A stretch of DNA of 64,000 bases from Vibrio halioticoli NBRC 102217 (GTDB taxonomy: Bacteria > Pseudomonadota > Gammaproteobacteria > Enterobacterales > Vibrionaceae). The stretch is from assembly GCF_000496695.1 (NCBI RefSeq), contig NZ_BAUJ01000012.1:30809-94808 (forward strand), written 5' to 3'. The position numbers were made by a program, and so were the translations under genes. Below, piece by piece: positions 18,974 to 32,226 of the stretch. Position 1 is the stretch's first letter, and the number at the start of each line of letters is the position of its first letter. Below the pieces are notes generated by a model. That model saw nothing but the letters and a program-made list of their open reading frames with translations. It was not told the DNA's origin and searched no databases.

Positions 18974-19132
18974 ATGCGTTATGAGATGGGTTTTATAAAT
19001 GGATTTAAGCAAGGTGCAACGCTACTGGTCATCATTTTAATGGTATTGATGATCGCCGAGTACTTTTTCTACGGTTTAAACCAGTCAATAGTGGCATTTG
19101 GCTACGTTGATGATGTGTTTGAAGATTTCTAA
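18974..19132 (+). CDS. Putative 52-aa single-pass membrane protein
   Basis: ATG 18974 to TAA 19132 encodes 52 residues: a short N-terminus, a hydrophobic helix (about residues 15-33, ATLLVIILMVLMIAEYFFY) and an acidic tail ending DDVFEDF. AAAGGA lies about 11 bases before the start, slightly far. It is bounded by palindromic repeat copies 2 and 3. I recognise no family. The clean helix and acidic tail make it more than a random frame, but proof is lacking. Confidence 0.5.
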   Translation: MRYEMGFINGFKQGATLLVIILMVLMIAEYFFYGLNQSIVAFGYVDDVFEDF

Positions 19133-19164
19133 TGTGTGCGGGGTTGTTGCGGGGTTGGTATTGC

Positions 19165-19226
19165 GGGGTCAGGTCTTGAAATTTGCAGTGGCAAACCTGC
19201 CACTGCAAATTTCAAGACCTGACCCC
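19165..19226. repeat. Long palindromic repeat, copy 3
   Basis: The same 23-base arms (pairing extends outward by GC) enclose an inner stem GTGGCA / TGCCAC with loop AACC. It ends 10 bases before the stop of the minus-strand DUF3541-like gene and probably terminates it. Confidence 0.95.
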
Positions 19227-19236
19227 GCTTTTACAC

Positions 19237-20328
19237 TTACGGTTTCTTTTGTAAGCCGTAGGGGAGGGGGGTGAATAGGTCTGGGGTTGTGGTGGTGTTT
19301 GGGCCGGGTGTTGGGGTGTGCCAATCGAGGAGTAGGATTGCTAGGAGGTTGCGGTGTTCGCCGTGGCTGTAGTCGGTGCTACCTTTGGCGGAAGGGACTA
19401 AGCCTGCTTGTTTGTCGATAGAGTGTTGGATAGCCTGACGCGCCTTTTCTACTGCCGGATCATTGTCTAATCCGGCTAAAAGAAGGCTGATACCCACTTC
19501 TGAAATCACGTCTTGTTTGGTGTTAGCGATAATATCGTCAATGTTTTGTTTGAAATAGGCAAAAATCCAAGGATGATCTTGCTCATTGACCTGACGCTGA
19601 TAATAGCCTGAGTCGGCGATAATCAGATGTGTCATTCCGTAGATTTTGTTTTCATATTGTTCAGTGGTGAGCTGTCTATCATCTTTATCGGGATAGGTAC
19701 GCTGCAGAGTTTGGGTAAATAGCTCTACATAATCACCGAGCTGTAACTGTTTTAACCAATACGCTTGGTTGGCCAGTTGCGCCGCCCATGCCTTGGTCAT
19801 TTCTTGGTCGGTAAATAGCGCTTGAAAAGGATAGCCCTTTAACTGCTGACGAAACAGCGCATCATCTTTATGCTGTAATCCATAACCGTCAATTCGCGCC
19901 ATATAATGCAGCAGATCTAACCCTAGGTAAAAATACTCAGGTTTGTCTTGGGTGACTTGTAATCGTCTTTGACTGCGCTCGCCGTTACTTTGGCGGTACT
20001 CACTCAATCTTTGCTCTGCGTATTTATCTAATGATTGGTTAATGGTGAGATCGCTTGCTAACTGATTAAGCTTAATCGAAATATCGGCGATGTTTTGTCG
20101 AACCAGTGGCAGGTATTTAGGATCTTGCGTTTGCCTAAACATACGCAATCCATAGTGCTCTTTTTTATACGCCGATAAGGTGAACAGATCTCGCTCGTAA
20201 GTGTGCTTAATAATATCGGCGGATGAACGGTAGCTTGCTGGCGCGTGAGACTGGGATTGCCAATAAAAACCAACCCCAATAATGAGCACGATAAGTGTGC
20301 CGATGAAATGCCGTCGGTTTTTTAGCAT
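19237..20328 (-). CDS. Membrane-anchored protein, probably DUF3541 family
   Basis: A 363-aa protein with one N-terminal transmembrane helix (about residues 8-22, FIGTLIVLIIGVGFY) and a large periplasmic alpha-helical part. The sequence HYGLRMFRQTQDPKYLP resembles what I remember of DUF3541 proteins of vibrios, but I cannot verify this. ATG 20328 has AAAGG in front; an open frame starts 11 codons earlier. It is next to the argR paralogue, on the same strand, about 145 bases downstream. Function unknown. Confidence 0.65.
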   Translation of the reverse strand: MLKNRRHFIGTLIVLIIGVGFYWQSQSHAPASYRSSADIIKHTYERDLFTLSAYKKEHYGLRMFRQTQDPKYLPLVRQNIADISIKLNQLASDLTINQSLDKYAEQRLSEYRQSNGERSQRRLQVTQDKPEYFYLGLDLLHYMARIDGYGLQHKDDALFRQQLKGYPFQALFTDQEMTKAWAAQLANQAYWLKQLQLGDYVELFTQTLQRTYPDKDDRQLTTEQYENKIYGMTHLIIADSGYYQRQVNEQDHPWIFAYFKQNIDDIIANTKQDVISEVGISLLLAGLDNDPAVEKARQAIQHSIDKQAGLVPSAKGSTDYSHGEHRNLLAILLLDWHTPTPGPNTTTTPDLFTPLPYGLQKKP

Positions 20329-20473
20329 GTATATGAACCTTTTTGCTAAAAGCTGCTGCAATACTTAGCTTTATTTTAGTTGCTATTTAAAGTGCTATCC
20401 TAACTTTAATCGTATTAGCACTTACAAAATAGGCTCTAGCGCAATCGGCACTATATAAAGAACGACGAAACGA

Positions 20474-20956
20474 TTAGTTAAAATCCAATATATTTAATAC
20501 CGCACTTTTACACATCTCGATATTGTCGACATCTTGTGGGATAACCACAACAGTATCATCACCCGCTATTGAGCCTAAGATAGAGGAGTCAGTGTCAAAA
20601 TCGATCAGTCGCGCTATAAGCTGTGCACTACCGGGTTTAGTTTTGACTACAACCATCGCTTTGTTGTGCTCAATGGATTCTATTTGAGAGGCAATCGAGG
20701 AGTTAAAACGGATAGGGCTGCTTTCTGGGGCTAAATAGTAAACTTTTTTACCAACAGAATTAGCCACTTTAATAACACCAAGCTGGCACAGTAAACGAGA
20801 TACCGTAGATTGACTGATTCCTTCAAAGCCATGTTCAATTAAGCTTTTTCTCAATTCACTTTGATTATAAAAGCTATTATTTTGTAGGACTTGTTTACAT
20901 ACGCTTTCGAGAGTGCGGTCTTTATTTTGAATGCGATTTAATGTGAGGGTGTCCAT
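20474..20956 (-). CDS. argR: Arginine repressor ArgR family protein
   Basis: A 160-aa ArgR/AhrC-type regulator. The N-terminal winged helix includes ISQSTVSRLLCQLGVIKV (about residues 47-64). The C-terminal hexamerisation and arginine-binding domain has SSILGSIAGDDTVVVIP, with the GDD motif that binds arginine. It has the normal length. It is not next to arginine genes and lies divergent from the second ATP synthase operon, so it may be a second copy with a different regulon. Other arginine genes were not found in the window. Confidence 0.88.
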   Translation of the reverse strand: MDTLTLNRIQNKDRTLESVCKQVLQNNSFYNQSELRKSLIEHGFEGISQSTVSRLLCQLGVIKVANSVGKKVYYLAPESSPIRFNSSIASQIESIEHNKAMVVVKTKPGSAQLIARLIDFDTDSSILGSIAGDDTVVVIPQDVDNIEMCKSAVLNILDFN

Positions 20957-21590
20957 AGAGCTTCTACCTTTATAGGGCGTTAAATTAAGTGAATTATTTT
21001 GTGGCGGATACTAACATTGAAACGAAAAATGGTATTTGAACAAGATCACTGAATCAGAAAATATTTTTCATTTGTAATCAATGTGTTGCATATATTTATC
21101 CACCCTTAATGGGTTGGATAAATAGTGAGTTTTGTTGGATTATTATTGCTTATTAAGCCACTGAATTTACGTTAATTTGTTGATCAAAGATGATGACCAT
21201 ATCTACTAAATTGCGCAGATTACCATATTTCATATATGAATTATTACCTTCCAATAATGCAAGCATCCTTATCTTAATTAGCCTGAACTTATCTTATTGT
21301 GCAACCTCTTGAATAACTTTGGTTTATTTATAACCGCATCTAGTGTCAGATGCTTTGTTTCATAATAAAGTGACACGATTATCATAAATGGAATGATTGA
21401 TGTCGATATTTGGTATTTTGATCACGGAATTTTAGGCGTAACTTAACGGTATCGAAGTTATAGCCAATGAGTTTTATATGGCGAGATTTCGTGGGGATGT
21501 ATAGAGAGCAGCCAAGAATCAAGTTATTAATAACGAGTCATTTTCGACTGTTCTTTATATTAAGTTTAACTGCCAAATACGAGGTTTATT
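20957..21590. other. Divergent argR / atpI upstream region
   Basis: 634 AT-rich bases without a plausible gene. It must carry the promoters of argR and the atp operon. ArgR-box-like half-sites (GTGAATTATTTT at 20990, ATATGAATTATT near 21233) are present, but no full palindromic ARG box, so autoregulation is only a possibility. Confidence 0.4.
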
Positions 21591-22761
<1,171 letters not shown>

Positions 22762-22806
22762 TTATTAACCAGATTTAATTAACAAATTTATATATCGGAG
22801 ATACAA

Positions 22807-23043
22807 ATGGATATCGTAAGCGCAGTTTTATATGTAGCAGGTGCATTACTGATCGGTCTTGGTGCGGCAGGTGCAGCATCTGGTATCGGTAACCTAGCAG
22901 GTAAATACCTTGAAGGTGTAGCACGTCAACCTGACCTAACACCAATGCTTCGTACTCAATTCTTCATCATGATGGGTCTTGTGGATGCTGTACCGATGAT
23001 CGGTGTTGGTATCGGTCTATACATCATCTTCGCAGTAGCTTAA
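22807..23043 (+). CDS. atpE: ATP synthase F0 subunit c
   Basis: The 78-aa c subunit is a helical hairpin that builds the rotating ring. The ion-carrying carboxylate is Asp60 in [12 protein letters not shown], and the Na+-type Gln/Glu-Ser signature is absent, so the enzyme is proton-coupled. The polar loop is ARQPDL. CGGAG precedes the start. Confidence 0.98.
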   Translation: MDIVSAVLYVAGALLIGLGAAGAASGIGNLAGKYLEGVARQPDLTPMLRTQFFIMMGLVDAVPMIGVGIGLYIIFAVA

Positions 23044-23110
23044 CTCAAATTTTACAAGCTTAAAAAAGAACGATTTATAAGTATTCAAAATTTAGTTTAG
23101 TGGTGAAGGT

Positions 23111-23581
23111 ATGAACTTAAATGCAAGCATGCTCGGACAAGCAATTTCATTCGTGATCTTTGTTTGGCTATGTATGAAATATGTATGGCCACCTCTCACA
23201 GCGATGTTAGACGAGCGCCAAAAAGAAATTGCTGAAGGCCTACGCCATTCAGAAAATGCAGCTAAAGAGCTAGAAATAGCTAAAGCAAATGGCGCTCAAC
23301 TCATCGAAGATGCAAAACGCAATGTGACTGAAATGGTTGAACAAGGCAACAAACGCCGTAGTGAAATCATTAGCTTAGCTCAGCAAGAAGCTGAACAAGA
23401 AAAAGCACGCATCTTAGAACAAGGTAGAGCCGAATTAGAAGGCGAGCGTCAAAAATTACGTCAAGAACTTCAGGCGAAAATGGCAGACGCTGTAATTGAA
23501 AGTGCACAGAAGTTGATTAGTAAGAACCTGGATTCTGAAGCGAACCGAGCTCTAGTTGATCAATTGATAAGTGAAATCTAA
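23111..23581 (+). CDS. atpF: ATP synthase F0 subunit b
   Basis: The 156-aa b subunit is the peripheral stalk: one N-terminal membrane helix (about residues 8-27) followed by a long charged coiled coil rich in Ala, Glu, Lys and Gln. Length equals that of E. coli AtpF. GGTGAAGG lies directly before the ATG. It precedes atpH by 11 bases. Confidence 0.97.
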   Translation: MNLNASMLGQAISFVIFVWLCMKYVWPPLTAMLDERQKEIAEGLRHSENAAKELEIAKANGAQLIEDAKRNVTEMVEQGNKRRSEIISLAQQEAEQEKARILEQGRAELEGERQKLRQELQAKMADAVIESAQKLISKNLDSEANRALVDQLISEI

Positions 23582-23592
23582 GCGGAGGCAAT

Positions 23593-24144
23593 ATGTCAGA
23601 GTACACAAGTATTGCTCATCCCTACGCCAAAGCATCGTTTGACTTTGCTTTGAGCGAAAACAAGTTACAAGAATGGCAACAAATGCTGTCAATTCTTGTA
23701 GCTGTGGCAGAAGAAGAAACCATCGCAAGTGAAATTTCTTCAGCACAAGGTGCAGGCGCACAGCAAGCCGAAACACTGGCCGATATCATGATTGAGGTTT
23801 GCCAAGGACTAGTTGACGAACATGTCGTAAACCTAATTAAAGTCCTGGCAGAAAATGGCCGCCTTTCGGTTGTAAGAGAGTTGTATGACCTGTTTACCGA
23901 GCTAAAGGATGAACATGAACGTGTTATTCCTGTGACTGTCACAAGCTCAGAATCACTTACACAAGAGCAAGTTACGGCATTAACTGCCGCGCTTGAGAAA
24001 AAATTAGAGCGTCGAGTTGAACTAGAGCAAGTGCTAGATAACACGATGGTAGGCGGGATTGTCGTCCAAGCTGGCGAAACAATCATCGATGGTTCAGTGA
24101 ACACATCAATCAGCCGACTAGCTAGTCAACTTCACGCGAGATAG
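23593..24144 (+). CDS. atpH: ATP synthase F1 subunit delta
   Basis: The 183-aa delta subunit joins the peripheral stalk to the top of the alpha/beta ring. The start [17 protein letters not shown] and the C-terminal block [22 protein letters not shown] are the two conserved signatures of the family. GCGGAGG precedes ATG 23593. Confidence 0.97.
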   Translation: MSEYTSIAHPYAKASFDFALSENKLQEWQQMLSILVAVAEEETIASEISSAQGAGAQQAETLADIMIEVCQGLVDEHVVNLIKVLAENGRLSVVRELYDLFTELKDEHERVIPVTVTSSESLTQEQVTALTAALEKKLERRVELEQVLDNTMVGGIVVQAGETIIDGSVNTSISRLASQLHAR

Positions 24145-24153
24145 GTAACAGAT

Positions 24154-25695
24154 ATGCAATTAAATTCAAACGAAATTAGCGATCTGATCAGAGAGCGTAT
24201 CGCAAAATTTAGTGTGAGCACTGAAGCTCGCAATGAAGGTACTATCGTCTCTGTTCGTGATGGCATCATCACAATCAACGGTCTTGCAGACGTAATGCAA
24301 GGCGAGATGATTGAATTGCCAGGTGGTAAGTTCGCACTTGCACTTAACCTTGAGCAATACTCTGTAGGTGCCGTTGTAATGGGCCCTTACACAGACCTTT
24401 CTGAAGGCATGAAAGTAAAAGGTACTGGTCGTATCTTGGAAGTGCCTGTAGGTAACGGTCTACTTGGTCGTGTGGTAAACACCCTTGGTGAGCCAATCGA
24501 TGGTAAAGGCGCAATCAGCTTTGACCAACTAAACCCAGTAGAAGTTATTGCACCGGGTGTAATCGAACGTAAATCTGTAGACCAACCAATTCAAACTGGC
24601 TATAAAGCCGTTGATACAATGGTTCCAATCGGCCGTGGTCAGCGTGAGCTAATCATCGGTGACCGTCAAACTGGTAAAACAGCAATGGCGATCGATGCAA
24701 TCATTAACCAGAAAGATTCTGGCATCAAATGTGTGTATGTAGCGATTGGTCAGAAAGCATCAACTATTGCTAACGTAGTACGTAAGCTTGAAGAGCACGG
24801 CGCTCTTGCAAACACTATCGTAGTAGTAGCATCAGCTTCTGAATCAGCTGCACTTCAATACCTAGCACCTTATGCTGGTTGTACTATGGGCGAATACTTC
24901 CGCGACCGTGGTGAAGATGCACTTATCATTTATGATGATCTATCAAAACAAGCAGTAGCTTATCGTCAAATTTCGCTACTACTTAAACGTCCACCGGGCC
25001 GTGAAGCATTCCCTGGTGACGTATTCTACCTCCACTCCCGTCTTCTAGAACGTGCGGCTCGTGTAAACGAAGCTTACGTAGAGAAATTCACTAACGGTGA
25101 AGTGAAAGGTAAAACAGGTTCTTTAACTGCTCTACCAATCATCGAAACCCAAGCGGGTGACGTATCAGCGTTCGTACCAACTAACGTAATCTCAATCACA
25201 GATGGTCAGATTTTCCTTCAGACTCAACTGTTTAACTCAGGTTTACGTCCAGCGGTTGATCCAGGTATCTCTGTATCACGTGTTGGTGGTGCTGCTCAGT
25301 GTAAGATCATCAAAAAACTGTCTGGTGGTATCCGTACTGCATTGGCTCAATACCGTGAATTGGCAGCGTTTGCACAGTTCTCTTCTGACCTAGATGAGAC
25401 TACTCGTAAACAGCTTGACCATGGTGAACGTGTAACTGAACTAATGAAACAGAAGCAATACGCGCCAATGTCAGTGGCTGATCAAGCTGTTGTTATCTTC
25501 TCAGCAGAGAAAGGTTACTTGGCAGATGTAGAGCTTTCTAAGATCGGTTATTTCGAGACAGAGTTGTTGGCATACGCGAACAGCCAAAACCCAGAATTGA
25601 TGGCTACTATCAATGCTACAGGCGACTACAACGACGAAACTGAAGCGGGTTTACACGAAATACTGAAAGGCTTTATCTCAGTTCAGTCATTATAA
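24154..25695 (+). CDS. atpA: ATP synthase F1 subunit alpha
   Basis: The 513-aa alpha subunit carries the non-catalytic nucleotide site. The P-loop GDRQTGKT lies near residue 170, and the conserved [16 protein letters not shown] and [13 protein letters not shown] (ATPase alpha/beta signature) are present. Length equals E. coli AtpA (513). AGGTAACAG precedes ATG 24154. Confidence 0.98.
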   Translation: MQLNSNEISDLIRERIAKFSVSTEARNEGTIVSVRDGIITINGLADVMQGEMIELPGGKFALALNLEQYSVGAVVMGPYTDLSEGMKVKGTGRILEVPVGNGLLGRVVNTLGEPIDGKGAISFDQLNPVEVIAPGVIERKSVDQPIQTGYKAVDTMVPIGRGQRELIIGDRQTGKTAMAIDAIINQKDSGIKCVYVAIGQKASTIANVVRKLEEHGALANTIVVVASASESAALQYLAPYAGCTMGEYFRDRGEDALIIYDDLSKQAVAYRQISLLLKRPPGREAFPGDVFYLHSRLLERAARVNEAYVEKFTNGEVKGKTGSLTALPIIETQAGDVSAFVPTNVISITDGQIFLQTQLFNSGLRPAVDPGISVSRVGGAAQCKIIKKLSGGIRTALAQYRELAAFAQFSSDLDETTRKQLDHGERVTELMKQKQYAPMSVADQAVVIFSAEKGYLADVELSKIGYFETELLAYANSQNPELMATINATGDYNDETEAGLHEILKGFISVQSL

Positions 25696-25741
25696 AGCTC
25701 TGGTTTGTTGACTAGAAATCGAAACAAATTAGGAGCAGATA

Positions 25742-28026
<2,285 letters not shown>

Positions 28027-28041
28027 GAGGCAGAGTGCATT

Positions 28042-28485
28042 ATGGCTATCGGAGTTACAGAGAATACATTTCAACTTAACATCGTAAGTGCGGAAGGTAC
28101 GCTGTTTTCAGGGCCTGCACATGCCCTTGCGGTTTCAGGCGCTGATGGTGAGCTGGGTATTCGCCCAGGTCACTCGCCACTTCTTAGCAAAATTAAGCCA
28201 GGGGTAACAGTATTTGTTACTGGCGAGAAACAAGAAGAGCAAGTGCTTTATGTTTCTGGCGGCTTAGTGGAAGTGCAACCAAATGTAGTCACAGTTCTAG
28301 CAGATACTGCTTTGCATGGTAAAGACATTGACCGTGCTCGCGCAGAAGAAGCAAAACGTGCTGCATTAGAAAACATCAATAAAGGCGATATGGACGCTAA
28401 CTTTGCTCAAGCTCAGCTTGAACTAGCGAAAGCCATTGCCCAGTTGCGAGCTGTGGAGCTTACCGGCCCACACTCTCGCCACTAA
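28042..28485 (+). CDS. atpC: ATP synthase F1 subunit epsilon
   Basis: The 147-aa epsilon subunit binds gamma and inhibits ATP hydrolysis. The beta-sandwich with [19 protein letters not shown] is followed by a two-helix tail rich in Ala, Arg and Glu. It is the last gene of the operon, with a hairpin after it. Confidence 0.97.
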   Translation: MAIGVTENTFQLNIVSAEGTLFSGPAHALAVSGADGELGIRPGHSPLLSKIKPGVTVFVTGEKQEEQVLYVSGGLVEVQPNVVTVLADTALHGKDIDRARAEEAKRAALENINKGDMDANFAQAQLELAKAIAQLRAVELTGPHSRH

Positions 28486-28503
28486 GAGTCCTAGGACTCA
28501 TTT

Positions 28504-28537
28504 ATACCAACTTGAGAGTTCGCTCTTGAGTTGGTAT
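28504..28537 (+). terminator. Hairpin after atpC with TTCG loop
   Basis: ATACCAACTTGAGAG and CTCTTGAGTTGGTAT form a 15-bp stem with two imperfect pairs, closed by a stable TTCG tetraloop, 19 bases past atpC. No T-run follows, so it may be an mRNA-end stabiliser as much as a terminator. Confidence 0.65.
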
Positions 28538-28539
28538 CA

Positions 28540-28715
28540 GTTAATAGGCTGGCTTGTTGTCTCTTACCGACAGGTTGGCCTCCCTATGTAAGCAGTCGAA
28601 CGTAAGACTTACCAAGGGAATACCGGTTCTTTTAGCAGAGAAACTTCAGAGCAGTAGTAGTTCTGATCCCCTAAGGCCTCAGGTGACTCACCCTCTCTCT
28701 GAGGCTCTTTCCTTT
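28540..28715 (+). ncRNA. Candidate structured small RNA between atpC and cspA
   Basis: This 170-base stretch is more GC-rich than its surroundings and has successive hairpins: a stem around TGTC / GACA near 28558-28575, GTAAG / CTTAC (28588-28612 region), and a terminator-like GCCTCAG / CTGAGGC followed by TCTTTCCTTT near 28675-28715. An open frame crosses it but has no ribosome-binding site and no recognisable product. I match it to no known family; it could be a leftover of a lost gene. Confidence 0.3.
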
Positions 28716-28946
28716 CTGCGATATACAAAACACAAATATTTACACCTTTCTCGTATTCACTATCGATTTATTTTGGTTAGTGATGAGCGGTAAGTTGCAT
28801 ATGTTATATGGCAACGACTAACAACTTGTTTATAGAACGGTTTTTAGTTTGAATGGCAAAATATAGCGCGTTCTAAAATACGACTTCGTTAATGAGTGTT
28901 TATGTGAATGAGTTAAAAAAACATCGATAACGAAGAAATTAAAGGC

Positions 28947-29159
28947 TTTACAGCCTGATAAATTAGTGTAGTATCCAATTTCACTCTGTAATTCAGAGTT
29001 ATTAATGAAATATAAAGTAAAAGCAAAACCCTCAGAATTCCTTCGTTTGTGTAGTCATCCTCAGTGTTTCCTTAGCTTCATCGTAGCATTAAATAATTCA
29101 AAATTTCAGCGTCTCGCAATTTCGCGAATAAATATGATTTTAAAAATAAGGGACACATT
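28947..29159 (+). promoter_or_regulatory. cspA promoter and long 5' leader
   Basis: TTTACA (28947-28952) and TAGTAT (28969-28974) are spaced 16 bases and would start a leader of about 180 nt before cspA. The leader opens with a small hairpin CTCTG / CAGAG (28984-28998). Long structured leaders are the known thermosensor of cspA-type genes. The stretch 28716-28946 shows nothing else. Confidence 0.6.
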
Positions 29160-29372
29160 ATGTCTAACAAAACTACTGGTATCGTAAAATGGTTTAACGA
29201 AGAGAAAGGTTTCGGTTTCCTAACTCAAGACAATGGCGGCCAGGACGTATTCGTTCACTTCCGTGCTATCGCTTCTGAAGGTTTCAAAACTCTAGCTGAA
29301 GGCCAAAAAGTGTCTTTCACAGTTGAGCAAGGTCAAAAAGGCCTTCAAGCTGCTGACGTTGTAGCTATCTAA
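29160..29372 (+). CDS. cspA: Cold shock protein, CspA family
   Basis: A 70-aa single-domain cold shock protein that melts RNA secondary structure. RNP1 (KGFGFL, residues 16-21) and RNP2 (DVFVHF, 29-34) are intact. It begins [19 protein letters not shown], the usual start. Regulation is probably through the long leader. The assignment to cspA rather than another csp paralogue is by similarity only. Confidence 0.95.
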   Translation: MSNKTTGIVKWFNEEKGFGFLTQDNGGQDVFVHFRAIASEGFKTLAEGQKVSFTVEQGQKGLQAADVVAI

Positions 29373-29382
29373 GTTTTAGTCG

Positions 29383-29417
29383 GCGTAGATGGTCTGTGAT
29401 CATCTACGCTAACTTTT
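29383..29417 (+). terminator. Terminator after cspA
   Basis: GCGTAGATG and CATCTACGC pair around a 9-nt loop and are followed by TAACTTTTCG. Confidence 0.8.
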
Positions 29418-29608
29418 CGTTGTACACCTATTAATCATTTATATCGTAACACCGCAAGTAAAAACCTGTCACACATCTGCAAGCTGTAAATGTTCGTCTA
29501 GTTAGTTATTTTCTTCGCTACATCAATATAAATAAAACCCAACCTATCAATTTCAGTCAGCATTATTGCGTCTGCAAAGAGAGGATAATCAATATTTAAG
29601 GAAATTTT

Positions 29609-29692
29609 ATGTCTCGTTCTATTGGACGCAAACGTTTTTGGTTTCAAAAACTGCGTATTCAAACTAGCTCAAAATTTAAAAAAGTCAGCTAA
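29609..29692 (+). CDS. Putative 27-aa basic peptide downstream of cspA
   Basis: ATG 29609 to TAA 29692 encodes 27 residues, with about ten Lys/Arg and two Trp/Phe-rich spots (RKRFWFQKLR). A perfect AAGGA lies seven bases before the start. A hairpin (ACTCAAG... / ...TTTGAGT, about 29722-29762) follows. I know no matching family. The strong start signal and extreme composition argue for a real small protein or regulatory peptide. Confidence 0.5.
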   Translation: MSRSIGRKRFWFQKLRIQTSSKFKKVS

Positions 29693-29930
29693 TTAATCGT
29701 TATTAGTTGATAGTAAAAAATGTGGACTCAAGCCGTTTTCGTGATCCAGAACGCTTTGAGTTAATATTTCAGCTCTACTCCTCGTTTATTTCCAATTTCA
29801 AACAATTCCCTATTGTCATTTATAAGCATGACAGTGCTTATCAAATCGTGAGTTATGCGTAAATCCCTTGAATTCATTGGCGTCAGGTATTAATTTAGCT
29901 GCCATCAGTAAATCCAAAGAAGAATGACCA

Positions 29931-31151
29931 ATGACTACAGAAAACAATCAAAGTCAGCCATGGGCACAGCCTATGCCACAACAACAATTTGAGTTCATGT
30001 CTAAAGTACTTTCTGCTCCTTCACCAATCGGTTTTGAAGCGGCAATGAGCTACGGCGTGATCAAACCAGAATTTGAATCTTTCATGCCACAAGGCTGGGG
30101 TGTTCATCAATTTAAAGGCAGCGCGAGCATTGTTTTCGATTCTCATCCAGGTCGTGATGATCTAACTAGCGTTATGATCGTGGGTCACGCTGATAAAATC
30201 CGCATGCAAGTTCGTAAAATTGATGCAGATGGTAAAGTGTGGATCAACACCGATTCTTTCTTGCCGACCACATTGATTGGTCATGAAGTACAAGTTTTCT
30301 GTCAAGATCCTGAAAATGTTGGATCTTACAAAACGATCAAAGGCGCAACCGTTGAAGCGCTTGGTGCCATTCACTTCTCTACTCCTGCGCAACGTAGCGG
30401 TACTCAGGGCATTAAACCTGAATCTATCTACCTAGAGCTACAAATGCACGGTGAAGAACGTAAAGCGCAAGTTGAAGCATTAGGTCTACGTGTGGGTGAC
30501 CCAATCTTGTTAGATCGTCCTATCAAACGTGGCGTAGCGGCAGATACTTTCTACGGCGCTTACCTTGATAACGGTCTGGGCTGTTTCTCTGTGACTGAGA
30601 TTGCGCGTACTCTAGCGGCAGAAGGTCTAGATAACGTTCGCGTTCTTTATACTATTGCAACTCACGAAGAGATTGGTCGCTTTGGTTCAACACAAGTTGT
30701 GGGCGAGCTAAAACCTGACATCCTGATTGCAACCGACGTTAATCACGATTACGAAGCAGCGCCTGGCATTGGCAGTCGTAACATGAATCCATTGAAAATG
30801 GGTGCAGGCTTTACCATTGGACGCGGCTCAGTATCATCTGAATACTTAGTGCAAACCATGGATGCTCTATGTCGTGAAAAAGGCATTCCGTGCCAACTAG
30901 ACTTCTCTGGCCGTGATATGGGTACAGACGGCATGGCGGCAGCGCTTGCAGGCGTAGACAGCGCGGCAATCACTATTGGTTATCCTATCCGTAATATGCA
31001 CACTTCATCAGAATCTGCGCATACAGGTGATTTGCTAGCCTCTATCGAAGCGATCACTGAGCTACTTCGTCACTTCAATAGCATGAATGAAGGCAAAGGC
31101 ATTCGCCAAGATGATCTGAAAAACAGCCACATCCGATTAGATACTCTTTAA
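29931..31151 (+). CDS. M42-family zinc aminopeptidase
   Basis: A 406-aa cytoplasmic metallopeptidase of family M42 (glutamyl aminopeptidase / deblocking aminopeptidase / endoglucanase M group). The expected metal and catalytic residues are visible in order: His-x-Asp in VGHADKI, Asp in YLDNGLG, Glu-Glu in THEEIG, Asp in ATDVNHD and His in IRNMHTSSE. M42 enzymes form dodecameric tetrahedra that trim peptides. It is longer than typical members (about 350 aa), with an insert around residues 75-130. It has its own terminator, so it is probably monocistronic. Confidence 0.9.
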   Translation: MTTENNQSQPWAQPMPQQQFEFMSKVLSAPSPIGFEAAMSYGVIKPEFESFMPQGWGVHQFKGSASIVFDSHPGRDDLTSVMIVGHADKIRMQVRKIDADGKVWINTDSFLPTTLIGHEVQVFCQDPENVGSYKTIKGATVEALGAIHFSTPAQRSGTQGIKPESIYLELQMHGEERKAQVEALGLRVGDPILLDRPIKRGVAADTFYGAYLDNGLGCFSVTEIARTLAAEGLDNVRVLYTIATHEEIGRFGSTQVVGELKPDILIATDVNHDYEAAPGIGSRNMNPLKMGAGFTIGRGSVSSEYLVQTMDALCREKGIPCQLDFSGRDMGTDGMAAALAGVDSAAITIGYPIRNMHTSSESAHTGDLLASIEAITELLRHFNSMNEGKGIRQDDLKNSHIRLDTL

Positions 31152-31189
31152 TCGAGAGTGATGCTTCATCATCGATAATAAATAGATCA

Positions 31190-31216
31190 ACGCTCGAATG
31201 ATATTCGAGCGTTTTT
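31190..31216 (+). terminator. Terminator after the M42 aminopeptidase gene
   Basis: AACGCTCGAAT and ATTCGAGCGTT pair almost without a loop (GAT) and run into TTTTTT. Confidence 0.9.
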
Positions 31217-31356
31217 TCGTTCTATAAGCCAGTCAATACCCGTCAAGGTTCAGATTTTGTCGCTATTTCTGACAATTTGATCGTAGAGGATGATCAACCC
31301 TTTTTGACCTTGTATACTCTGGCTGGAAAGATCTTAAATGAGACAAGGGAATAACA

Positions 31357-31929
31357 ATGCCTAAGGCAAGTGAAATCAAAAAAAGTGCTGCGATTGAGCA
31401 CAACGGTAAAGTGTACTTCGTTAAAGAAATTAACAAACTAACGCCAAGTGGTCGTGCTGGAGCAAGCCTATACCGCATGCGTATGTATGACGTAGCGACA
31501 GGTGCTAAAGCCGATGAAAGCTTTAAAGCCGATGAAATCATTAACCTTGCTGATTTCAGCCGTCACCCATCGACTTTCTCATACGTTGATGGCGATGAAT
31601 ATGTGTTCATGGACAGCGAAGATTACACCCCATACAGCTTCAATAAAGAAAGCATTGAAGAAGAACTGCAATTTGTTAACGAAGAGACACAAGGTCTGTT
31701 CGTACTGCTTGTTGACGGTAGCCCAGTAGCACTTGAGCTTCCTTCAGTTGTGGAATTGGAAATTGTAGAAACTGACCCTTCAATCAAAGGTGCATCAGCA
31801 GCAGCGCGTACTAAGCCTGCAACATTGACTACAGGCCTTATTATTCAGGTTCCTGAGTACATTGCTGGCGGTGAGAAGGTTCGCGTGAACACTTCTGACA
31901 AAGCATTTATGGGTCGTGCTGACAAATAA
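31357..31929 (+). CDS. yeiP: Elongation factor P-like protein EfpL (YeiP)
   Basis: A 190-aa paralogue of EF-P, a tRNA-shaped translation factor that relieves ribosome stalling. Three beta-barrel domains are apparent. The tip loop reads [11 protein letters not shown], with Arg where true EF-P has the modified Lys, which marks the EfpL/YeiP group. ATG 31357 is preceded by AAGGGAA. A terminator follows. It is a housekeeping gene with no operon partner here. Confidence 0.93.
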   Translation: MPKASEIKKSAAIEHNGKVYFVKEINKLTPSGRAGASLYRMRMYDVATGAKADESFKADEIINLADFSRHPSTFSYVDGDEYVFMDSEDYTPYSFNKESIEEELQFVNEETQGLFVLLVDGSPVALELPSVVELEIVETDPSIKGASAAARTKPATLTTGLIIQVPEYIAGGEKVRVNTSDKAFMGRADK

Positions 31930-31978
31930 ATCTCTATTAAAGGTACTTTCTGTTTCGCAGAATTAGCTTTAATAATCT

Positions 31979-32014
31979 GAAAACGCAGTGGCTGTAAGGC
32001 GCTGCGTTTTTTTG
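31979..32014 (+). terminator. Terminator after yeiP
   Basis: AAAACGCAG and CTGCGTTTTTTT flank an 11-nt loop. The rest of the gap up to 32226 is AT-rich and shows no gene. Confidence 0.8.
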
Positions 32015-32226
32015 ATCTTACAAAAGACAAAAGGGGTAAAACAACTTAAGTGCTGTGGTGCAAATGTGCAAGAGCAACGCTATATTTATGAATAACTGTT
32101 AAATTTGTTGCGATGATGTTTATTTGGTGTGAGACTGATTTGCAAGACCTACATTTTAATAAGCTCGGATGAACCATATTTACTGCGATTGCTATTAGGT
32201 AGGGGCACTATTTTACGGAGTCGTAT

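Noticed and set aside
18147..19226. Repeat cluster as a CRISPR array or integron attachment sites
   Set aside because: The repeats are palindromes of different length with genes between them; there are no regular spacers, cas genes or integrase.
20957..21300. ARG box operators between argR and atpI
   Set aside because: Only isolated TGAATTATT half-sites occur; no full 18-bp palindrome.
22807..23043. Sodium-specific ATP synthase
   Set aside because: The c subunit lacks the Gln and Glu-Ser ligands of Na+ rings and has Asp60 in the E. coli-like context GLVDAVPM.
28554..28793. 79-codon open frame after atpC
   Set aside because: It has no ribosome-binding site, low-complexity serine runs and overlaps a hairpin-rich stretch; a structured RNA or decayed sequence is more likely.
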